Source: Butyrivibrio sp. X503
GTDB taxonomy: Bacteria; Bacillota; Clostridia; Lachnospirales; Lachnospiraceae
Assembly (NCBI RefSeq): GCF_003625475.1
Contig: NZ_RAIQ01000002.1
Coordinates: forward strand, 1 to 64,000
Direction of reading: 5' to 3'
DNA: 64,000 bases
Part shown: in pieces, positions 6,694-15,435 of the stretch
Layout of the letters: the number at the start of each line of letters is the position of its first letter
Position numbering within the stretch: position 1 is the first letter of the stretch
Notes under the pieces: model-generated
The model's database searches: none
Told to the model about the DNA's origin: nothing
The model's input: the letters and a program-made list of their open reading frames with translations, nothing else
Position numbers and translations under genes: made by a program

Positions 6694-7584
6694 ATGAAGA
6701 AGAGAGTTATCGCTGCTATTATGGCTATGACAATGGCATTTGGTCTTGCAGCTTGCGGCGCATCCAAGGAGAGCGCACAGAATACAACGGCAACGCAGGA
6801 GGGAGCTGATACAGCAGCCGATGCGGATGCCAAAGAGGAGATCAAAACAGTTACACCGGGTAAGCTTACAGTAGCTACATCACCCGATTTTGCACCATAT
6901 GAGTTCTATGCTATAGGAGAGGACGGAACACCCGAGCTTGCGGGCTTTGATATAGCGCTTGCGGGCTACATCGCTGATTATCTCGGGCTTGAGCTTGAAA
7001 TAGTGCCCGTAGATTTCGACGGAGTGCTTATGGAGGTTCAGACCAAGTCTGTTGATATCGGAATTTCCGGACTTTCACCCGATCCCAAGCGTGAAGCTAT
7101 CATGGATTTCTCAGAGCTTTACTATGTTGGCGGTCAGTCATTTGTGACATCCGTGGACAAAAAGGATAAATTCAAGAATCTTGACGATACCAATAGTTCA
7201 AATTTGGAGATCGGAGCTCAGACAGGATCGATTCAGGTTGATCTTGCCAAGACATACAGCTCTTCGGCAGATATCATTCAGCTTTCCAAGGTTACGGATA
7301 TTGTTGCCGAGATCATTGCCGGAAAGCTTGACGGAGCTTATATCGAAACTCCCGTTGCAGAGAGCTACGCCAAGAATTATCCTGAACTTTATATCGCACT
7401 TGACGTTCCTTACGAGGGTGCTGAAGGAGCTGCCGTTGGCGTAAGCAAAGGAAATGAAGCACTTCTTAAGGGTGTCAACGAGGCTATTTCCAAAGCTCTT
7501 GCGGACGGAACAATGGATGAGTTTGTCGCAACTGCCAACGAGAAGGCTTCAGGCGAGATCCACGAGGGACTTCTTGATAATTGA
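6694..7584 (+). CDS. Amino-acid ABC transporter substrate-binding lipoprotein
   Basis: The product is a 296-residue lipoprotein: signal MKKRVIAAIMAMTMAFG, lipobox LAAC, then a spacer rich in Ala, Thr and acidic residues. The body is a family 3 solute-binding protein (SBP_bac_3): TVATSPDFAPYEF, LAGFDIALAGYIADYLG, VDIGISGLSPDPKR and a C-terminal EAISKALADGTMDEFVATA. It would bind a polar or basic amino acid outside the cell and deliver it to the next two gene products. ATG 6694 is chosen over upstream codons because AGGAGG (6681-6686) sits eight bases before it and it begins the signal peptide. The exact substrate cannot be read from the sequence. Confidence 0.93.
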   Translation: MKKRVIAAIMAMTMAFGLAACGASKESAQNTTATQEGADTAADADAKEEIKTVTPGKLTVATSPDFAPYEFYAIGEDGTPELAGFDIALAGYIADYLGLELEIVPVDFDGVLMEVQTKSVDIGISGLSPDPKREAIMDFSELYYVGGQSFVTSVDKKDKFKNLDDTNSSNLEIGAQTGSIQVDLAKTYSSSADIIQLSKVTDIVAEIIAGKLDGAYIETPVAESYAKNYPELYIALDVPYEGAEGAAVGVSKGNEALLKGVNEAISKALADGTMDEFVATANEKASGEIHEGLLDN

Positions 7585-7607
7585 TTATTTGTTTGGAGAC
7601 ATATCTT

Positions 7608-8396
7608 ATGGATAGTTTTGTTCAGTTAGAGAATTTCGGAAGGCTTGCGCCTTATTCTCAGCTTTTTATTCAGGGCATCATTGTTACAGTGATGCTCTCT
7701 GTTTTTACCGTGGCAATAGGTTTTGTTCTTGCTATTATTCTTTCGGCAATGAGAATGTCTGATTGTTATCCTTTGGCATTTCTCGGTCTTGATAAGGAAG
7801 GACATCAAAGGGAGAAGGGATTCGGAGTCACTCTCAGTAAGTTCAATCCGTTGTCTTTGATCGCGACCGCGTATGTTGAGATACTCAGGTCAACACCTGT
7901 TATCGTGCAGGTTGCGATAATCTATTACGGTGTATTCGGCGCGCTTATCGAGCTTCCGAGCTTTACATTCTTTGGGTTCATCAAATTTGAGAGATTTTTC
8001 CCGGGCGTAGTCGCTCTCGGAATGAATTCCGGCGCTTATCTTTGCGAGATCATGAGATCCGGTATTCAGTCTATTGACTCCGGTCAATCCGAGGCCGCAA
8101 GAAGCCTTGGTATGAACTGGGTTCAGAACATGAGATACATCATACTACCTCAGGCTATCAAGAATATCTTGCCTGCGATCGCCAATGAGTTTGTTGTTAT
8201 CATAAAAGAGTCTGCGATCACTTATACGATAGGTGTTCAGGATATTATGTCTGCCGTTAACGCGGTCAGAGGCGCTACTTTTATTATTATCGAACCGCTG
8301 CTTGTTGCCACGGCGATATATTTCTGCCTCTGCTTCCCTGCAAGTAAACTTATAGCACACTTTGAAAGGAGGATGAGCCGTGGAGACAAGAGATAA
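7608..8396 (+). CDS. Amino-acid ABC transporter permease (HisM family)
   Basis: This is a 262-residue integral membrane protein of the polar amino-acid permease family. The EAA loop that contacts the ATPase is clear ([20 protein letters not shown], then [11 protein letters not shown]). [17 protein letters not shown] is also typical. ATG 7608 follows GGAG by ten bases; an in-frame TTG at 7581 overlapping the previous stop is less likely. Between the first and second membrane segments there is a charged insertion of about 25 residues ([15 protein letters not shown]) not usual in short permeases. It overlaps the ATPase gene by 17 bases, so the three genes form one operon. Confidence 0.93.
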   Translation: MDSFVQLENFGRLAPYSQLFIQGIIVTVMLSVFTVAIGFVLAIILSAMRMSDCYPLAFLGLDKEGHQREKGFGVTLSKFNPLSLIATAYVEILRSTPVIVQVAIIYYGVFGALIELPSFTFFGFIKFERFFPGVVALGMNSGAYLCEIMRSGIQSIDSGQSEAARSLGMNWVQNMRYIILPQAIKNILPAIANEFVVIIKESAITYTIGVQDIMSAVNAVRGATFIIIEPLLVATAIYFCLCFPASKLIAHFERRMSRGDKR

Positions 8397-9156
8397 GATC
8401 ATTCAGGTAACAGACCTTGAAAAGCACTACAATTTCGGCGCTATCAAGGCACTTGATAAAGTGACCGTAGATATCGACAAGGGCGATGTTATGGTTGTTA
8501 TAGGTCCTTCGGGTAGCGGTAAGTCCACTTTCCTTAGATCGCTTAATCTTCTTGAGGAGCCTACAGGCGGTGCCATTATATTCGACGGCGTTGACATTAC
8601 CAAGAAAAAATACAAAGACGAAAACGGCAAATGGGTCAAGATAAACATGGATCTTCACAGGCAGAAGATGGGAATGGTATTCCAGCATTTCAATCTTTTC
8701 CCTCATAAGACTATTATGGAAAACATGATCATTGCGCCCGTTAAGGTCAAAAAAGTACCCGAAGAGGAAGCCAAAAAGAAGGCTCTCGAACTTTTAAAAA
8801 GAGTCGGACTTGAGGACAGAGCTGACGCATATCCCATACAGCTTTCCGGCGGACAGAAGCAGCGTATTGCTATTGTCAGAGCTCTTATGATGGAGCCTGA
8901 GGTTATGCTGTTTGACGAGCCTACATCAGCCCTCGATCCCGAGATGGTAGGAGAAGTTCTTGATGTTATGAAGCAGCTCGCCGACGAAGGAATGACCATG
9001 GTTGTCGTAACTCATGAGATGGGATTTGCAAGAGAGGTCGGCAACAGAGTTCTTTTCATGGCCGATGGTAAGCTTCTTGAGCAGGGCACTCCTGAAGATA
9101 TATTTGAAAAACCGCAGCATCCAAGACTTCAAGAATTTTTAAGTAAGGTGTTGTGA
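8380..9156 (+). CDS. Amino-acid ABC transporter ATP-binding protein (GlnQ type)
   Basis: This is a 258-residue ATPase with Walker A GPSGSGKS (about residues 41-48), Q-loop [11 protein letters not shown], signature LSGGQKQR (about 152-159), Walker B VMLFDEP and switch His in VVVTHEM. It starts with GTG 8380 behind AAAGGAGG, inside the permease gene. A short insertion ([17 protein letters not shown]) between Walker A and the Q-loop is common in the Clostridia members. It energises uptake by the preceding permease and binding protein. Confidence 0.95.
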   Translation: METRDKIIQVTDLEKHYNFGAIKALDKVTVDIDKGDVMVVIGPSGSGKSTFLRSLNLLEEPTGGAIIFDGVDITKKKYKDENGKWVKINMDLHRQKMGMVFQHFNLFPHKTIMENMIIAPVKVKKVPEEEAKKKALELLKRVGLEDRADAYPIQLSGGQKQRIAIVRALMMEPEVMLFDEPTSALDPEMVGEVLDVMKQLADEGMTMVVVTHEMGFAREVGNRVLFMADGKLLEQGTPEDIFEKPQHPRLQEFLSKVL

Positions 9157-9163
9157 TCTGGTT

Positions 9164-9474
9164 ATGATAGAAATTACTTTTCCACAGATGGTTGCTTTTA
9201 TAACGGTCCTATGGATATTCATTAGAGGAGCCGTTGCGTATAGGAGTGAGCAGTTTACTTTGAATTCCATCTTGTTGATGGGAAGATTGAGCCTCTTAGG
9301 ATCGGTCCCCACCAGGATCCGGATGAACTTATAAGCTTTAAACCTTACTTTTTCCTGGTGGACAGATATGATGGCAAGAAAGAGATCCGTGATATCAACA
9401 TGGAATTTAGAGCGCACTACGAATCAGGGATAGATGGTCCCGAGAAGAGTGACTGCGGATATAAGATGATATGA
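9164..9474 (+). pseudogene. Decayed VanZ-like gene remnant
   Basis: This stretch has no intact long frame but holds two protein-like pieces in different frames. The first, from ATG 9164, reads MIEITFPQMVAFITVLWIF then RGAVAYRSEQFT, a start typical of VanZ-family membrane proteins. After about 9250 the coding pattern moves to another frame, VYFEFHLVDGKIEPLRIG, followed by FLVDRYDGKKE, which recall the conserved YFP-H-VDG and DRYDGW stretches of VanZ proteins, and runs to TGA 9472-9474. The second membrane segment between them is missing. I read it as a gene with an internal deletion and frameshift. Similarity is from memory of the family, so confidence is moderate. Confidence 0.5.
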
Positions 9475-9484
9475 GGAGATTATT

Positions 9485-9940
9485 ATGACTAGGCGTGAAA
9501 CCGCAATGGCAAATTTTTTAAAGGGATACAACTGCTCGCAGTCCATTATACTTGCGTTTGAAGATCTGTTACCTATAGATAGCACAACACTTTCCAGGAT
9601 GGCTTCATCTTTCGGAGGCGGAATGGGAAGACTGCGTGAGGTCTGCGGTTCTGTCAGCGGAATGTTTATGATAGTTGGACTGTTATATGGATATGACGGA
9701 CCTGAGACAGGACAGGTGAAGGCTGATCACTACGCAAGGATACAGGAACTTGCCCACAGATTTGAGGAGACTCATGGATCCATAGTCTGCCGTGAGATGC
9801 TGGGGCTTGATGTAAAGCACGACGTTCCTACTCCCGAGGCTCGCACCAAGGAATATTACAAGAAGCGCCCGTGTGCCGAGATAATCGGAGACGCCGCAGA
9901 GCTTCTTGAGCAGTATATAAAAGAGAATCCTATTAACTAA
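9485..9940 (+). CDS. C_GCAxxG_C_C family redox-type protein
   Basis: This 151-residue soluble protein matches the C_GCAxxG_C_C family: NCSQSIILAF near residue 17, GGGMGRLREVCGSVSGM at about 44-60, CREMLGLD near 100 and KRPCAEIIGDAAELLE near the end. The four spaced cysteines are expected to carry a redox centre or metal; the reaction is not established for the family. GAGGAG precedes ATG 9485. It lies 14 bases before a HAD phosphatase gene and is probably co-transcribed with it. Confidence 0.85.
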   Translation: MTRRETAMANFLKGYNCSQSIILAFEDLLPIDSTTLSRMASSFGGGMGRLREVCGSVSGMFMIVGLLYGYDGPETGQVKADHYARIQELAHRFEETHGSIVCREMLGLDVKHDVPTPEARTKEYYKKRPCAEIIGDAAELLEQYIKENPIN

Positions 9941-9953
9941 AGAGATTAATATA

Positions 9954-10613
9954 ATGAACAAGATTAATACAATAATTTTCGACATGGACGGTACAGTGCT
10001 CAACACACTTACCGATCTTACGGTTTCTATGAACCATGTGATGAACAGGTTCGGTTTCCCTACACATACGGAAGACGAGTACAGGAAAGCTTTCGGAAAC
10101 GGAATCCGAAATGCTCTGTGCGAGACTGTTCCGGAGGGCACTCCTTCCGAAACGATCGATGAGATGCTTCCGATATTTAAAGAACATTATAATGCGCACT
10201 GCCTTGATAAGACGGGTCCCTATGACGGGATCCGTCTTGTGATGAAAGAACTCAAAAAGCGCGGATACAAGATGGCGATTGTTTCTAATAAGATAGATTC
10301 GGCGGTAAAAGAGCTGAATAAAAAGTTCTTTTCCGATGCTATAGATGTTGCTATCGGCGAAAAGGACGGCATAAACAGAAAACCTGCGCCGGATATGGTG
10401 CTTGAAGCACTTAAGGAGCTTAATAGTACGCAGGAAGAAGCTGTTTATATAGGAGATTCCGAGGTTGACTTTGAGACAGCCAAGAACTCGGAACTCCCTT
10501 GTATATCTGTGCTTTGGGGCTTTAGAGACGAGGATTTCTTAAGGACCCTCGGTGCTGATATTTTCGTAAAAGAGCCCATGCAATTATTGGATGCTATTGA
10601 AAAACTATTCTAA
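9954..10613 (+). CDS. HAD-family phosphatase, phosphoglycolate phosphatase-like
   Basis: This 219-residue protein has haloacid dehalogenase motifs: I, IFDMDGTVLNT (nucleophile Asp near residue 11); II, IVSNK; and III/IV, KPAPDMVLEAL then VYIGDSEVDFETA. A helical cap follows motif I (residues 20-85), as in Gph and PGMB-type enzymes. It would dephosphorylate a small metabolite such as 2-phosphoglycolate in the cytoplasm; the substrate is inferred. The RBS is weak (AAAGAGA). Confidence 0.85.
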   Translation: MNKINTIIFDMDGTVLNTLTDLTVSMNHVMNRFGFPTHTEDEYRKAFGNGIRNALCETVPEGTPSETIDEMLPIFKEHYNAHCLDKTGPYDGIRLVMKELKKRGYKMAIVSNKIDSAVKELNKKFFSDAIDVAIGEKDGINRKPAPDMVLEALKELNSTQEEAVYIGDSEVDFETAKNSELPCISVLWGFRDEDFLRTLGADIFVKEPMQLLDAIEKLF

Positions 10614-10677
10614 GATGCAATAGGACTTCACAGATCAGTGCAGTGATATGTTATACACTAACGCAGGAGGAATTGTT

Positions 10678-10752
10678 TTGTCAACGCAAACCAAGATATA
10701 TCGCCACTTTCAAGGCAATTGAAATTGACCCAAAAATACGATATATTATAAT
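10678..10752 (+). repeat. Promoter-bearing direct repeat P, first copy
   Basis: This 75-base segment recurs at 11314-11389. Both copies contain GATATAT twice, GGCAATTGA and the promoter. In both, the same reading frame closes at GGCAAT-TGA with a similar short peptide (TQTKIYRHFQGN here, TQTPIYCRLRGN there). This suggests either the end of an old gene or a translated leader. Confidence 0.7.
10725..10752 (+). promoter_or_regulatory. Promoter of the DUF3592-like gene
   Basis: TTGACC (10725-10730), a 16-base spacer and a perfect TATAAT (10747-10752). The next start codon is 71 bases further on. Confidence 0.6.
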
Positions 10753-10822
10753 GATCTCTCAGAGAAAGAAAAGGTTTTGATTGAGACGAGAAAAGCTTGG
10801 AAGAGGAAAGAGGTAAGAGATA

Positions 10823-11290
10823 ATGGAAGAATTATTAGGATTAGTTGATTATGTATTAGATACGTTTGGGGTTATATATACAACTCTTTGGATGTTTTGG
10901 TCTGCTATTTTTATTTCATTTATTGGCGTATATGTATCGGTCAAGAAATTCAAGAATGCATGTACTTATGCTAAAGCAGAGATAGTGGGATATGGCGGAG
11001 GAGAGTATACCAATGAACGAATAATTATGTACGTGAAAATATTGGGAACCACAGAAGATATCGAGGGACAGACAAATATACCTTTGGATGAGAATAAGTA
11101 TCCGGTTGGGTCGGTAATTGATGTAGCTTATGTAAAAAAATCTTCGGATTGGTATATCATAAAACTCCCAGATGCGATGGGGGATGTAACAGTAAAAATA
11201 TTTTTTATCGTACAGCTTTTGCTGCTTTTAACTATTGCATTTTTATATATTTATTCTACATTCATCAACCCGGGTTTTAAGATTCCATAA
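10823..11290 (+). CDS. DUF3592-like membrane protein
   Basis: This 155-residue protein has two membrane segments (about residues 16-38, TTLWMFWSAIFISFIGVYV, and 125-147, IFFIVQLLLLLTIAFLYIY). They flank a beta-rich domain with AEIVGYGGGEYTN, YPVGSVIDVAYVKKS and WYIIKLP. That layout resembles DUF3592 proteins, whose function is unknown. The gene is bracketed by two copies of a ~75-base promoter segment, as if promoter plus gene were inserted upstream of yicC. RBS AAGAGG or GAGGTAAG precedes ATG 10823. Confidence 0.65.
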   Translation: MEELLGLVDYVLDTFGVIYTTLWMFWSAIFISFIGVYVSVKKFKNACTYAKAEIVGYGGGEYTNERIIMYVKILGTTEDIEGQTNIPLDENKYPVGSVIDVAYVKKSSDWYIIKLPDAMGDVTVKIFFIVQLLLLLTIAFLYIYSTFINPGFKIP

Positions 11291-11313
11291 AAATAGAGAC
11301 AAATTAGATATTG

Positions 11314-11389
11314 GTGTTAACACAAACTCCGATATATTGCCGTCTCAGAGGCAATTGACATTGACCTGAAAAATGCGATATATTATAAT
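11314..11389 (+). repeat. Promoter-bearing direct repeat P, second copy
   Basis: Second copy of the segment at 10678-10752, one base longer in the promoter spacer. It includes a small TTGCC/GGCAA hairpin (about 11337-11354) before the promoter. Confidence 0.7.
11361..11389 (+). promoter_or_regulatory. Promoter of the yicC operon
   Basis: TTGACC (11361-11366), a 17-base spacer and a perfect TATAAT (11384-11389), 45 bases before the yicC ATG. This is among the best sigma-A-type promoters in the window. Confidence 0.7.
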
Positions 11390-11434
11390 AACTTGTGTAT
11401 TATTATGCCCAAAAATAAGGGAGGGTACCTACTT

Positions 11435-12322
11435 ATGGTATGCAGTATGACTGGGTTTGGCAGGAGTGAAGTCACAGAGGGTCAGCGCAAGTATATTGTT
11501 GAGCTTAAATCTGTAAACAATCGATACCTTGATATCAATATCAAGATGCCCAAGAAATTCAATGCATTTGAGTCTGCAATTCGTTCCGAATTAAAAGGAT
11601 ATATGAAACGAGGCAAGGTTGATGTATTCATCAGCTATGAGGATTTCTCGGAATCAGATTCCAGAGTTAAATATAACAAGGCGATCGCAGAAGAATATGT
11701 TACTTATTTAAAAGAGATGGCTTCCGATTTCGGACTTGATCAGGATATAAAGATATCTTTTTTGTCCAGATTTCCTGAAGTATTTACTATGGAAGAGGAA
11801 GAACTTGATGAGGAAGAGGTCTGGGCAGGACTTAAGAAGGCTCTTAATGAGGCCGGACAGAAGTTCCTTGATTCCAGGATAAAAGAAGGCGAGTTCCTTT
11901 GTAACGATCTTACTTCCAAGCTTGACGGTATGCGCGAGAATGTTGAATATATCTCAGAGCGTTCACCCGAGATCATCAAGGAATATAAGTGCAAGCTCAG
12001 AGAGAAGATCAAGGATCTTCTTGAAGACAAGCAGATCGATGAGAACAGACTAGCTATGGAAGTTACGATCTTTGCGGACAAGGTTTGTGTCGATGAAGAG
12101 ATCACAAGGCTTCGCAGTCATATCGGTGCAACCAAGGATACTCTTTTAAGCGGAGATGACAAGGATGGAATAGGAAGAAAGCTTGATTTCCTTGCACAGG
12201 AGATGAACAGAGAAGCCAATACGATTCTTTCCAAGTCTACAGATCTTAAGATCTCTGACAGAGGAATCGCACTTAAGACCGATATAGAAAAGGTAAGGGA
12301 GCAGATTCAGAACATTGAGTAA
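11435..12322 (+). CDS. yicC: YicC family endoribonuclease
   Basis: This 295-residue protein starts MVCSMTGFGRSE, the hallmark YicC N-terminus, followed by VELKSVNNRYLDI. The C-terminal DUF1732 block is present (DEEITRLRSHI, GRKLDFLAQEMNREANTI, SKS-D). Family members are single-strand RNA endonucleases implicated in small-RNA turnover. ATG 11435 is chosen for its GGGAGG RBS and the family start; upstream in-frame codons overlap the promoter. It begins the operon yicC-remA-gmk-rpoZ-rimO-pgsA and its stop overlaps the start of remA. Confidence 0.93.
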   Translation: MVCSMTGFGRSEVTEGQRKYIVELKSVNNRYLDINIKMPKKFNAFESAIRSELKGYMKRGKVDVFISYEDFSESDSRVKYNKAIAEEYVTYLKEMASDFGLDQDIKISFLSRFPEVFTMEEEELDEEEVWAGLKKALNEAGQKFLDSRIKEGEFLCNDLTSKLDGMRENVEYISERSPEIIKEYKCKLREKIKDLLEDKQIDENRLAMEVTIFADKVCVDEEITRLRSHIGATKDTLLSGDDKDGIGRKLDFLAQEMNREANTILSKSTDLKISDRGIALKTDIEKVREQIQNIE

Positions 12323-12578
12323 ACTCATCCATGTAGGCTTTGGCAACATCGTCAACGCCGATAAGATTATCAGTATAGTCAGTCCTGATGCGGCCCCTGT
12401 AAAAAGGATGGTCCAGAAGGCCAAGGAAGACGGGACAAGTGTTGATGCAACACAGGGCCGTAAGACCAAGGCTGTTATAGTCATGGAAAACGGTATGCTT
12501 GTTTTGTCGGCTCTTTTGCCGGAAACAATAAGCGGCAGGACACAGGTGGAGAGTGAGAGTATTGCAGATGAATCGTAA
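12315..12578 (+). CDS. remA: RemA/DUF370 family regulatory protein
   Basis: This 87-residue protein matches RemA: LIHVGFGNIVNADKIISIV near the start, SPDAAPVKRM, and DATQGRKTKAVIVME. In Bacillus, RemA is a DNA-binding activator of matrix and osmoprotection genes; in Clostridia the gene usually sits between yicC and gmk, as here. The start is TTG 12315, overlapping the yicC stop by eight bases; no ATG is available before the conserved region. The residues after the conserved core (ISGRTQVESESIADES) form an acidic tail. Confidence 0.88.
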   Translation: MSKLIHVGFGNIVNADKIISIVSPDAAPVKRMVQKAKEDGTSVDATQGRKTKAVIVMENGMLVLSALLPETISGRTQVESESIADES

Positions 12579-13188
12579 AGGTATTATAATCGTTGTCTCG
12601 GGTTTTTCGGGAGCAGGTAAGGGAACTATCATGAAGGCGCTTACAGCCAAATATGATCAGTATGCATTATCCGTTTCGGCAACTACAAGATCACCCAGAG
12701 AAGGCGAAGTTAACGGTAGAGAGTATTTCTTCATTACCAATGAAGAGTTTGAGAAGCTTATTGAGGAAGACGGACTTATAGAGCATGCCAAGTATGTAAA
12801 TCATTACTACGGCACTCCCAGGAAGTATGTTGAAGATAAACTTTCACAGGGAATAGACGTCATTCTTGAGATAGAGATACAGGGTGCACTTCAGATAAAG
12901 AAGCAGTATCCGGATGCGGTTTTACTTTTTGTAATGCCACCTTCGGCAACGGAGCTTGAAAAGAGACTTCGCGGCAGAGGAACAGAGACAGAGGATGTTA
13001 TCAGACAGCGACTTAACAGAGCTGTTGAAGAGTCTGTCGGCATCGAGAACTATGATTATATAGTCATCAATGATAAGCTTGAGGACAGTGTGGAAAATGT
13101 ACATCAGATCATAAGCTCCGCACATTTAAGTCCCGGCAGGAATCTTGATTTTATAGAAACAATAAGAACGCAGCTAAAGCAATTATAA
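12568..13188 (+). CDS. gmk: Guanylate kinase
   Basis: This 206-residue kinase converts GMP to GDP with ATP. The P-loop GFSGAGKGTI is near residue 11, and the GMP-binding elements SATTRSPREGEVNGREYFF and EHAKYVNHYYGTP follow. The cytoplasmic length is standard. ATG 12568 is preferred; GTG 12553 and TTG 12562 are in frame, and GGAGAG at 12548-12553 could serve any of the later two. The first codons overlap the end of remA, so translation is probably coupled. Confidence 0.95.
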   Translation: MNRKGIIIVVSGFSGAGKGTIMKALTAKYDQYALSVSATTRSPREGEVNGREYFFITNEEFEKLIEEDGLIEHAKYVNHYYGTPRKYVEDKLSQGIDVILEIEIQGALQIKKQYPDAVLLFVMPPSATELEKRLRGRGTETEDVIRQRLNRAVEESVGIENYDYIVINDKLEDSVENVHQIISSAHLSPGRNLDFIETIRTQLKQL

Positions 13189-13190
13189 TG

Positions 13191-13216
13191 GCGGCTGCCA
13201 TTTGCGGCAGAACCGC
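13191..13216 (+). other. RNA hairpin between gmk and rpoZ
   Basis: GCGG (13191-13194) pairs with CCGC (13213-13216), and CTGCC (13195-13199) with GGCAG (13206-13210). There is no T-tract, so it is not an intrinsic terminator. It may be a processing or stability element just before the rpoZ ribosome binding site. Confidence 0.35.
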
Positions 13217-13233
13217 AGGAAAGGAATTAAGTT

Positions 13234-13539
13234 ATGATACATCCTTCATATGTAGATCTTATGAAAGTAGTTAACAAGGGCGTTGAGGAAGGTGAAGAAC
13301 CTGTTATCAGCTCAAGATATTCTGTAGTAATGGCTACTGCAAAGAGAGCAAGACAGATCATTGCTGGTGATGAGCCTATGGTAAGAGTTAAGGACAAGCA
13401 GAAGCCCCTTTCAATCGCTGTAGATGAGATGAACGAGGATACACTCAGAATTCTTACCGATGAGGAGAAGGCAGCACTTGCCAATGCTTCAGAGGTTGCA
13501 GAAGTAGCAGAGGAAACAGAGAATACTGAAGAAAACTGA
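13234..13539 (+). CDS. rpoZ: RNA polymerase omega subunit
   Basis: This 101-residue omega subunit helps fold and assemble the beta-prime subunit. The conserved helix SSRYSVVMATAKRARQI is at about residues 27-43, preceded by HPSYVDLM, with KPLSIAVDEM after it. The C-terminal 25 residues are an acidic tail rich in Ala and Glu. RBS AGGAAAGGA precedes ATG 13234. Its position after gmk is the usual Firmicutes order. Confidence 0.93.
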   Translation: MIHPSYVDLMKVVNKGVEEGEEPVISSRYSVVMATAKRARQIIAGDEPMVRVKDKQKPLSIAVDEMNEDTLRILTDEEKAALANASEVAEVAEETENTEEN

Positions 13540-13540
13540 T

Positions 13541-14896
13541 ATGAAGATAATATTTGTGTCGCTGGGATGCGACAAAAACAGAGTCGATACCGAGGTTATG
13601 CTTGGGATGCTTCGAAGCAGAGGCTATGACTTTACGGACGATGAGAATGAAGCAGAAGCAGCAGTTGTTAACACCTGCTGCTTTATCAATGATGCAAAAC
13701 AGGAGAGTATTGACACAATCCTGGAATTTGCCGATATGCGAAAGAGTGGTAAGCTCAAGGCGCTTGTTGTCACAGGTTGTCTTGCACAGAGGTACAAAGA
13801 GGAGATCCAGAAGGAGATTCCGGAAGTTGATGAGATCCTCGGAGTTACCGCTACCGATAAGATCATCGATGCTATTGATGAAACTCTTTCAAGAAACAAG
13901 TTATTTTCTCACAAGAACTATTTCTATGATATCAACAAGAAACCCGTCGGAGGCAAGGACAGAGTAATTACGACGGGAGGTCTTTTTAACTATCTGAAGA
14001 TAGCGGAAGGCTGTGATAAGCGGTGTACCTACTGTATTATACCCAAGGTCAGAGGAGGATACAGAAGTGTTCCGATGGAGCAGCTCCTTGAAGATGCTAA
14101 GAAGCTTGCAGCGGCCGGGATTACCGAGCTTTTGGTGGTCGCGCAGGAGACAACGTTGTACGGAGTCGATCTTTACGGAGAGAAGAAGCTGCCTGAGCTA
14201 TTACATAAGCTTTGTAAGATAGAAGGATTTAAGTGGATAAGGATTCTTTATTGTTATCCCGAGGAGATAAACGAAGAGCTTATCCGGACGATCAAGAGCG
14301 AACCCAAGATATGTCATTATCTTGATATTCCAATACAATCAGGTTCCGATAAGATACTTAAGAAGATGGGAAGGCGTACCAATAATGCTCAGATAAGGGG
14401 ACTGGTCAAAAGACTTCGAGAAGAGATCCCCGATATCTGTATAAGGACTACTCTTATAAGTGGGTTCCCGGGTGAGACGGCGCAGGATCACAACGAGACA
14501 ATGGCACTTGTAAGAGATCTGAGGTTTGACAGACTTGGTGTGTTTACGTATTCACAGGAGGAGGATACGCCGGCGGCCACAATGCCGGATCAAGTTACGG
14601 AGAGGGTTAAGAACACCAGAAGAAACAAGCTTATGCGTCTTCAGCAGGAAATTGCTTTTGAGGAAGCGGAGAATATGGTCGGAAAGACACTTGATGCGGT
14701 AGTTGAGGGACGCATCGGTGACATTGAGGATGACGGCACATATTCTTATGTTGCAAGGACGTACAAGGATGCACCCGATATTGATGGGTATCTTTTTGTT
14801 ACCGGAGTAAAAAGAGATCTTATGACCGGCGATTTTATAAAGGTTCGTATCACCGGTTCCAATGAATATGATCTGATAGGGGAGGAAATAAAATGA
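13541..14896 (+). CDS. rimO: Ribosomal protein S12 methylthiotransferase
   Basis: This 451-residue radical-SAM enzyme adds a methylthio group to an Asp of ribosomal protein S12. The N-terminal UPF0004 domain holds three cysteines for the auxiliary cluster (SLGCDKNRVD, NTCCFI, TGCLAQRY). The radical-SAM motif CDKRCTYC is at about residues 157-164 and a TRAM domain closes the protein. GEGCxxxC-type spacing and the SLGC-KN-VD start favour RimO over MiaB. It begins one base after the rpoZ stop and overlaps pgsA by four bases. Confidence 0.95.
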   Translation: MKIIFVSLGCDKNRVDTEVMLGMLRSRGYDFTDDENEAEAAVVNTCCFINDAKQESIDTILEFADMRKSGKLKALVVTGCLAQRYKEEIQKEIPEVDEILGVTATDKIIDAIDETLSRNKLFSHKNYFYDINKKPVGGKDRVITTGGLFNYLKIAEGCDKRCTYCIIPKVRGGYRSVPMEQLLEDAKKLAAAGITELLVVAQETTLYGVDLYGEKKLPELLHKLCKIEGFKWIRILYCYPEEINEELIRTIKSEPKICHYLDIPIQSGSDKILKKMGRRTNNAQIRGLVKRLREEIPDICIRTTLISGFPGETAQDHNETMALVRDLRFDRLGVFTYSQEEDTPAATMPDQVTERVKNTRRNKLMRLQQEIAFEEAENMVGKTLDAVVEGRIGDIEDDGTYSYVARTYKDAPDIDGYLFVTGVKRDLMTGDFIKVRITGSNEYDLIGEEIK

Positions 14897-15435
14897 ATTT
14901 ACCTAATAAATTAACTGTAGCAAGAGTTGTTTTAATTCCGTTTTTTGTGTTCTTTCTTTTGAGTGATCCGTACAATGATATTTTTAGATGGGCTGCACTT
15001 GCAACCTTTATCATTGCGTCACTTACGGATTTAGTGGATGGCAAGATAGCAAGAAAATATGATCTGGTTACGGATTTTGGCAAGTTTATGGATCCGCTTG
15101 CCGACAAGCTTTTGGTTTGCTCAGCAATGATAGGACTTGTCGAGCTTGCAAGGATTCCTGCCGCTGTTGTTATTGTTATTATTGCAAGAGAGTTTATTAT
15201 CAGTGGTTTCAGACTTATTGCAGCGGATAACGGAAGAGTTATCGCAGCAAGTTATTGGGGCAAGTTTAAGACCACTTTCCAGATGATCATGGTTATTCTT
15301 ATGATCGCAAACATTGGTGGGCCTGTAATGCCTACAGTTACCAAGGTTATCATGTGGATAGCTCTTGCGCTCACAATTGTTTCACTGATTGATTATCTGG
15401 TGAAGAATAAGGATGTTATGAATGGAAGTAAGTAA
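14893..15435 (+). CDS. pgsA: CDP-diacylglycerol-glycerol-3-phosphate 3-phosphatidyltransferase
   Basis: This 180-residue membrane enzyme makes phosphatidylglycerophosphate from CDP-diacylglycerol and glycerol 3-phosphate. The CDP-alcohol phosphatidyltransferase signature DG-x2-AR-x8-G-x3-D-x3-D is complete (DGKIARKYDLVTDFGKFMDP, about residues 49-68). The start MNLPNKLTVARV is typical of PgsA. Four or five hydrophobic segments are visible. It starts with ATGA overlap with rimO behind GGGGAGG. Confidence 0.95.
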   Translation: MNLPNKLTVARVVLIPFFVFFLLSDPYNDIFRWAALATFIIASLTDLVDGKIARKYDLVTDFGKFMDPLADKLLVCSAMIGLVELARIPAAVVIVIIAREFIISGFRLIAADNGRVIAASYWGKFKTTFQMIMVILMIANIGGPVMPTVTKVIMWIALALTIVSLIDYLVKNKDVMNGSK

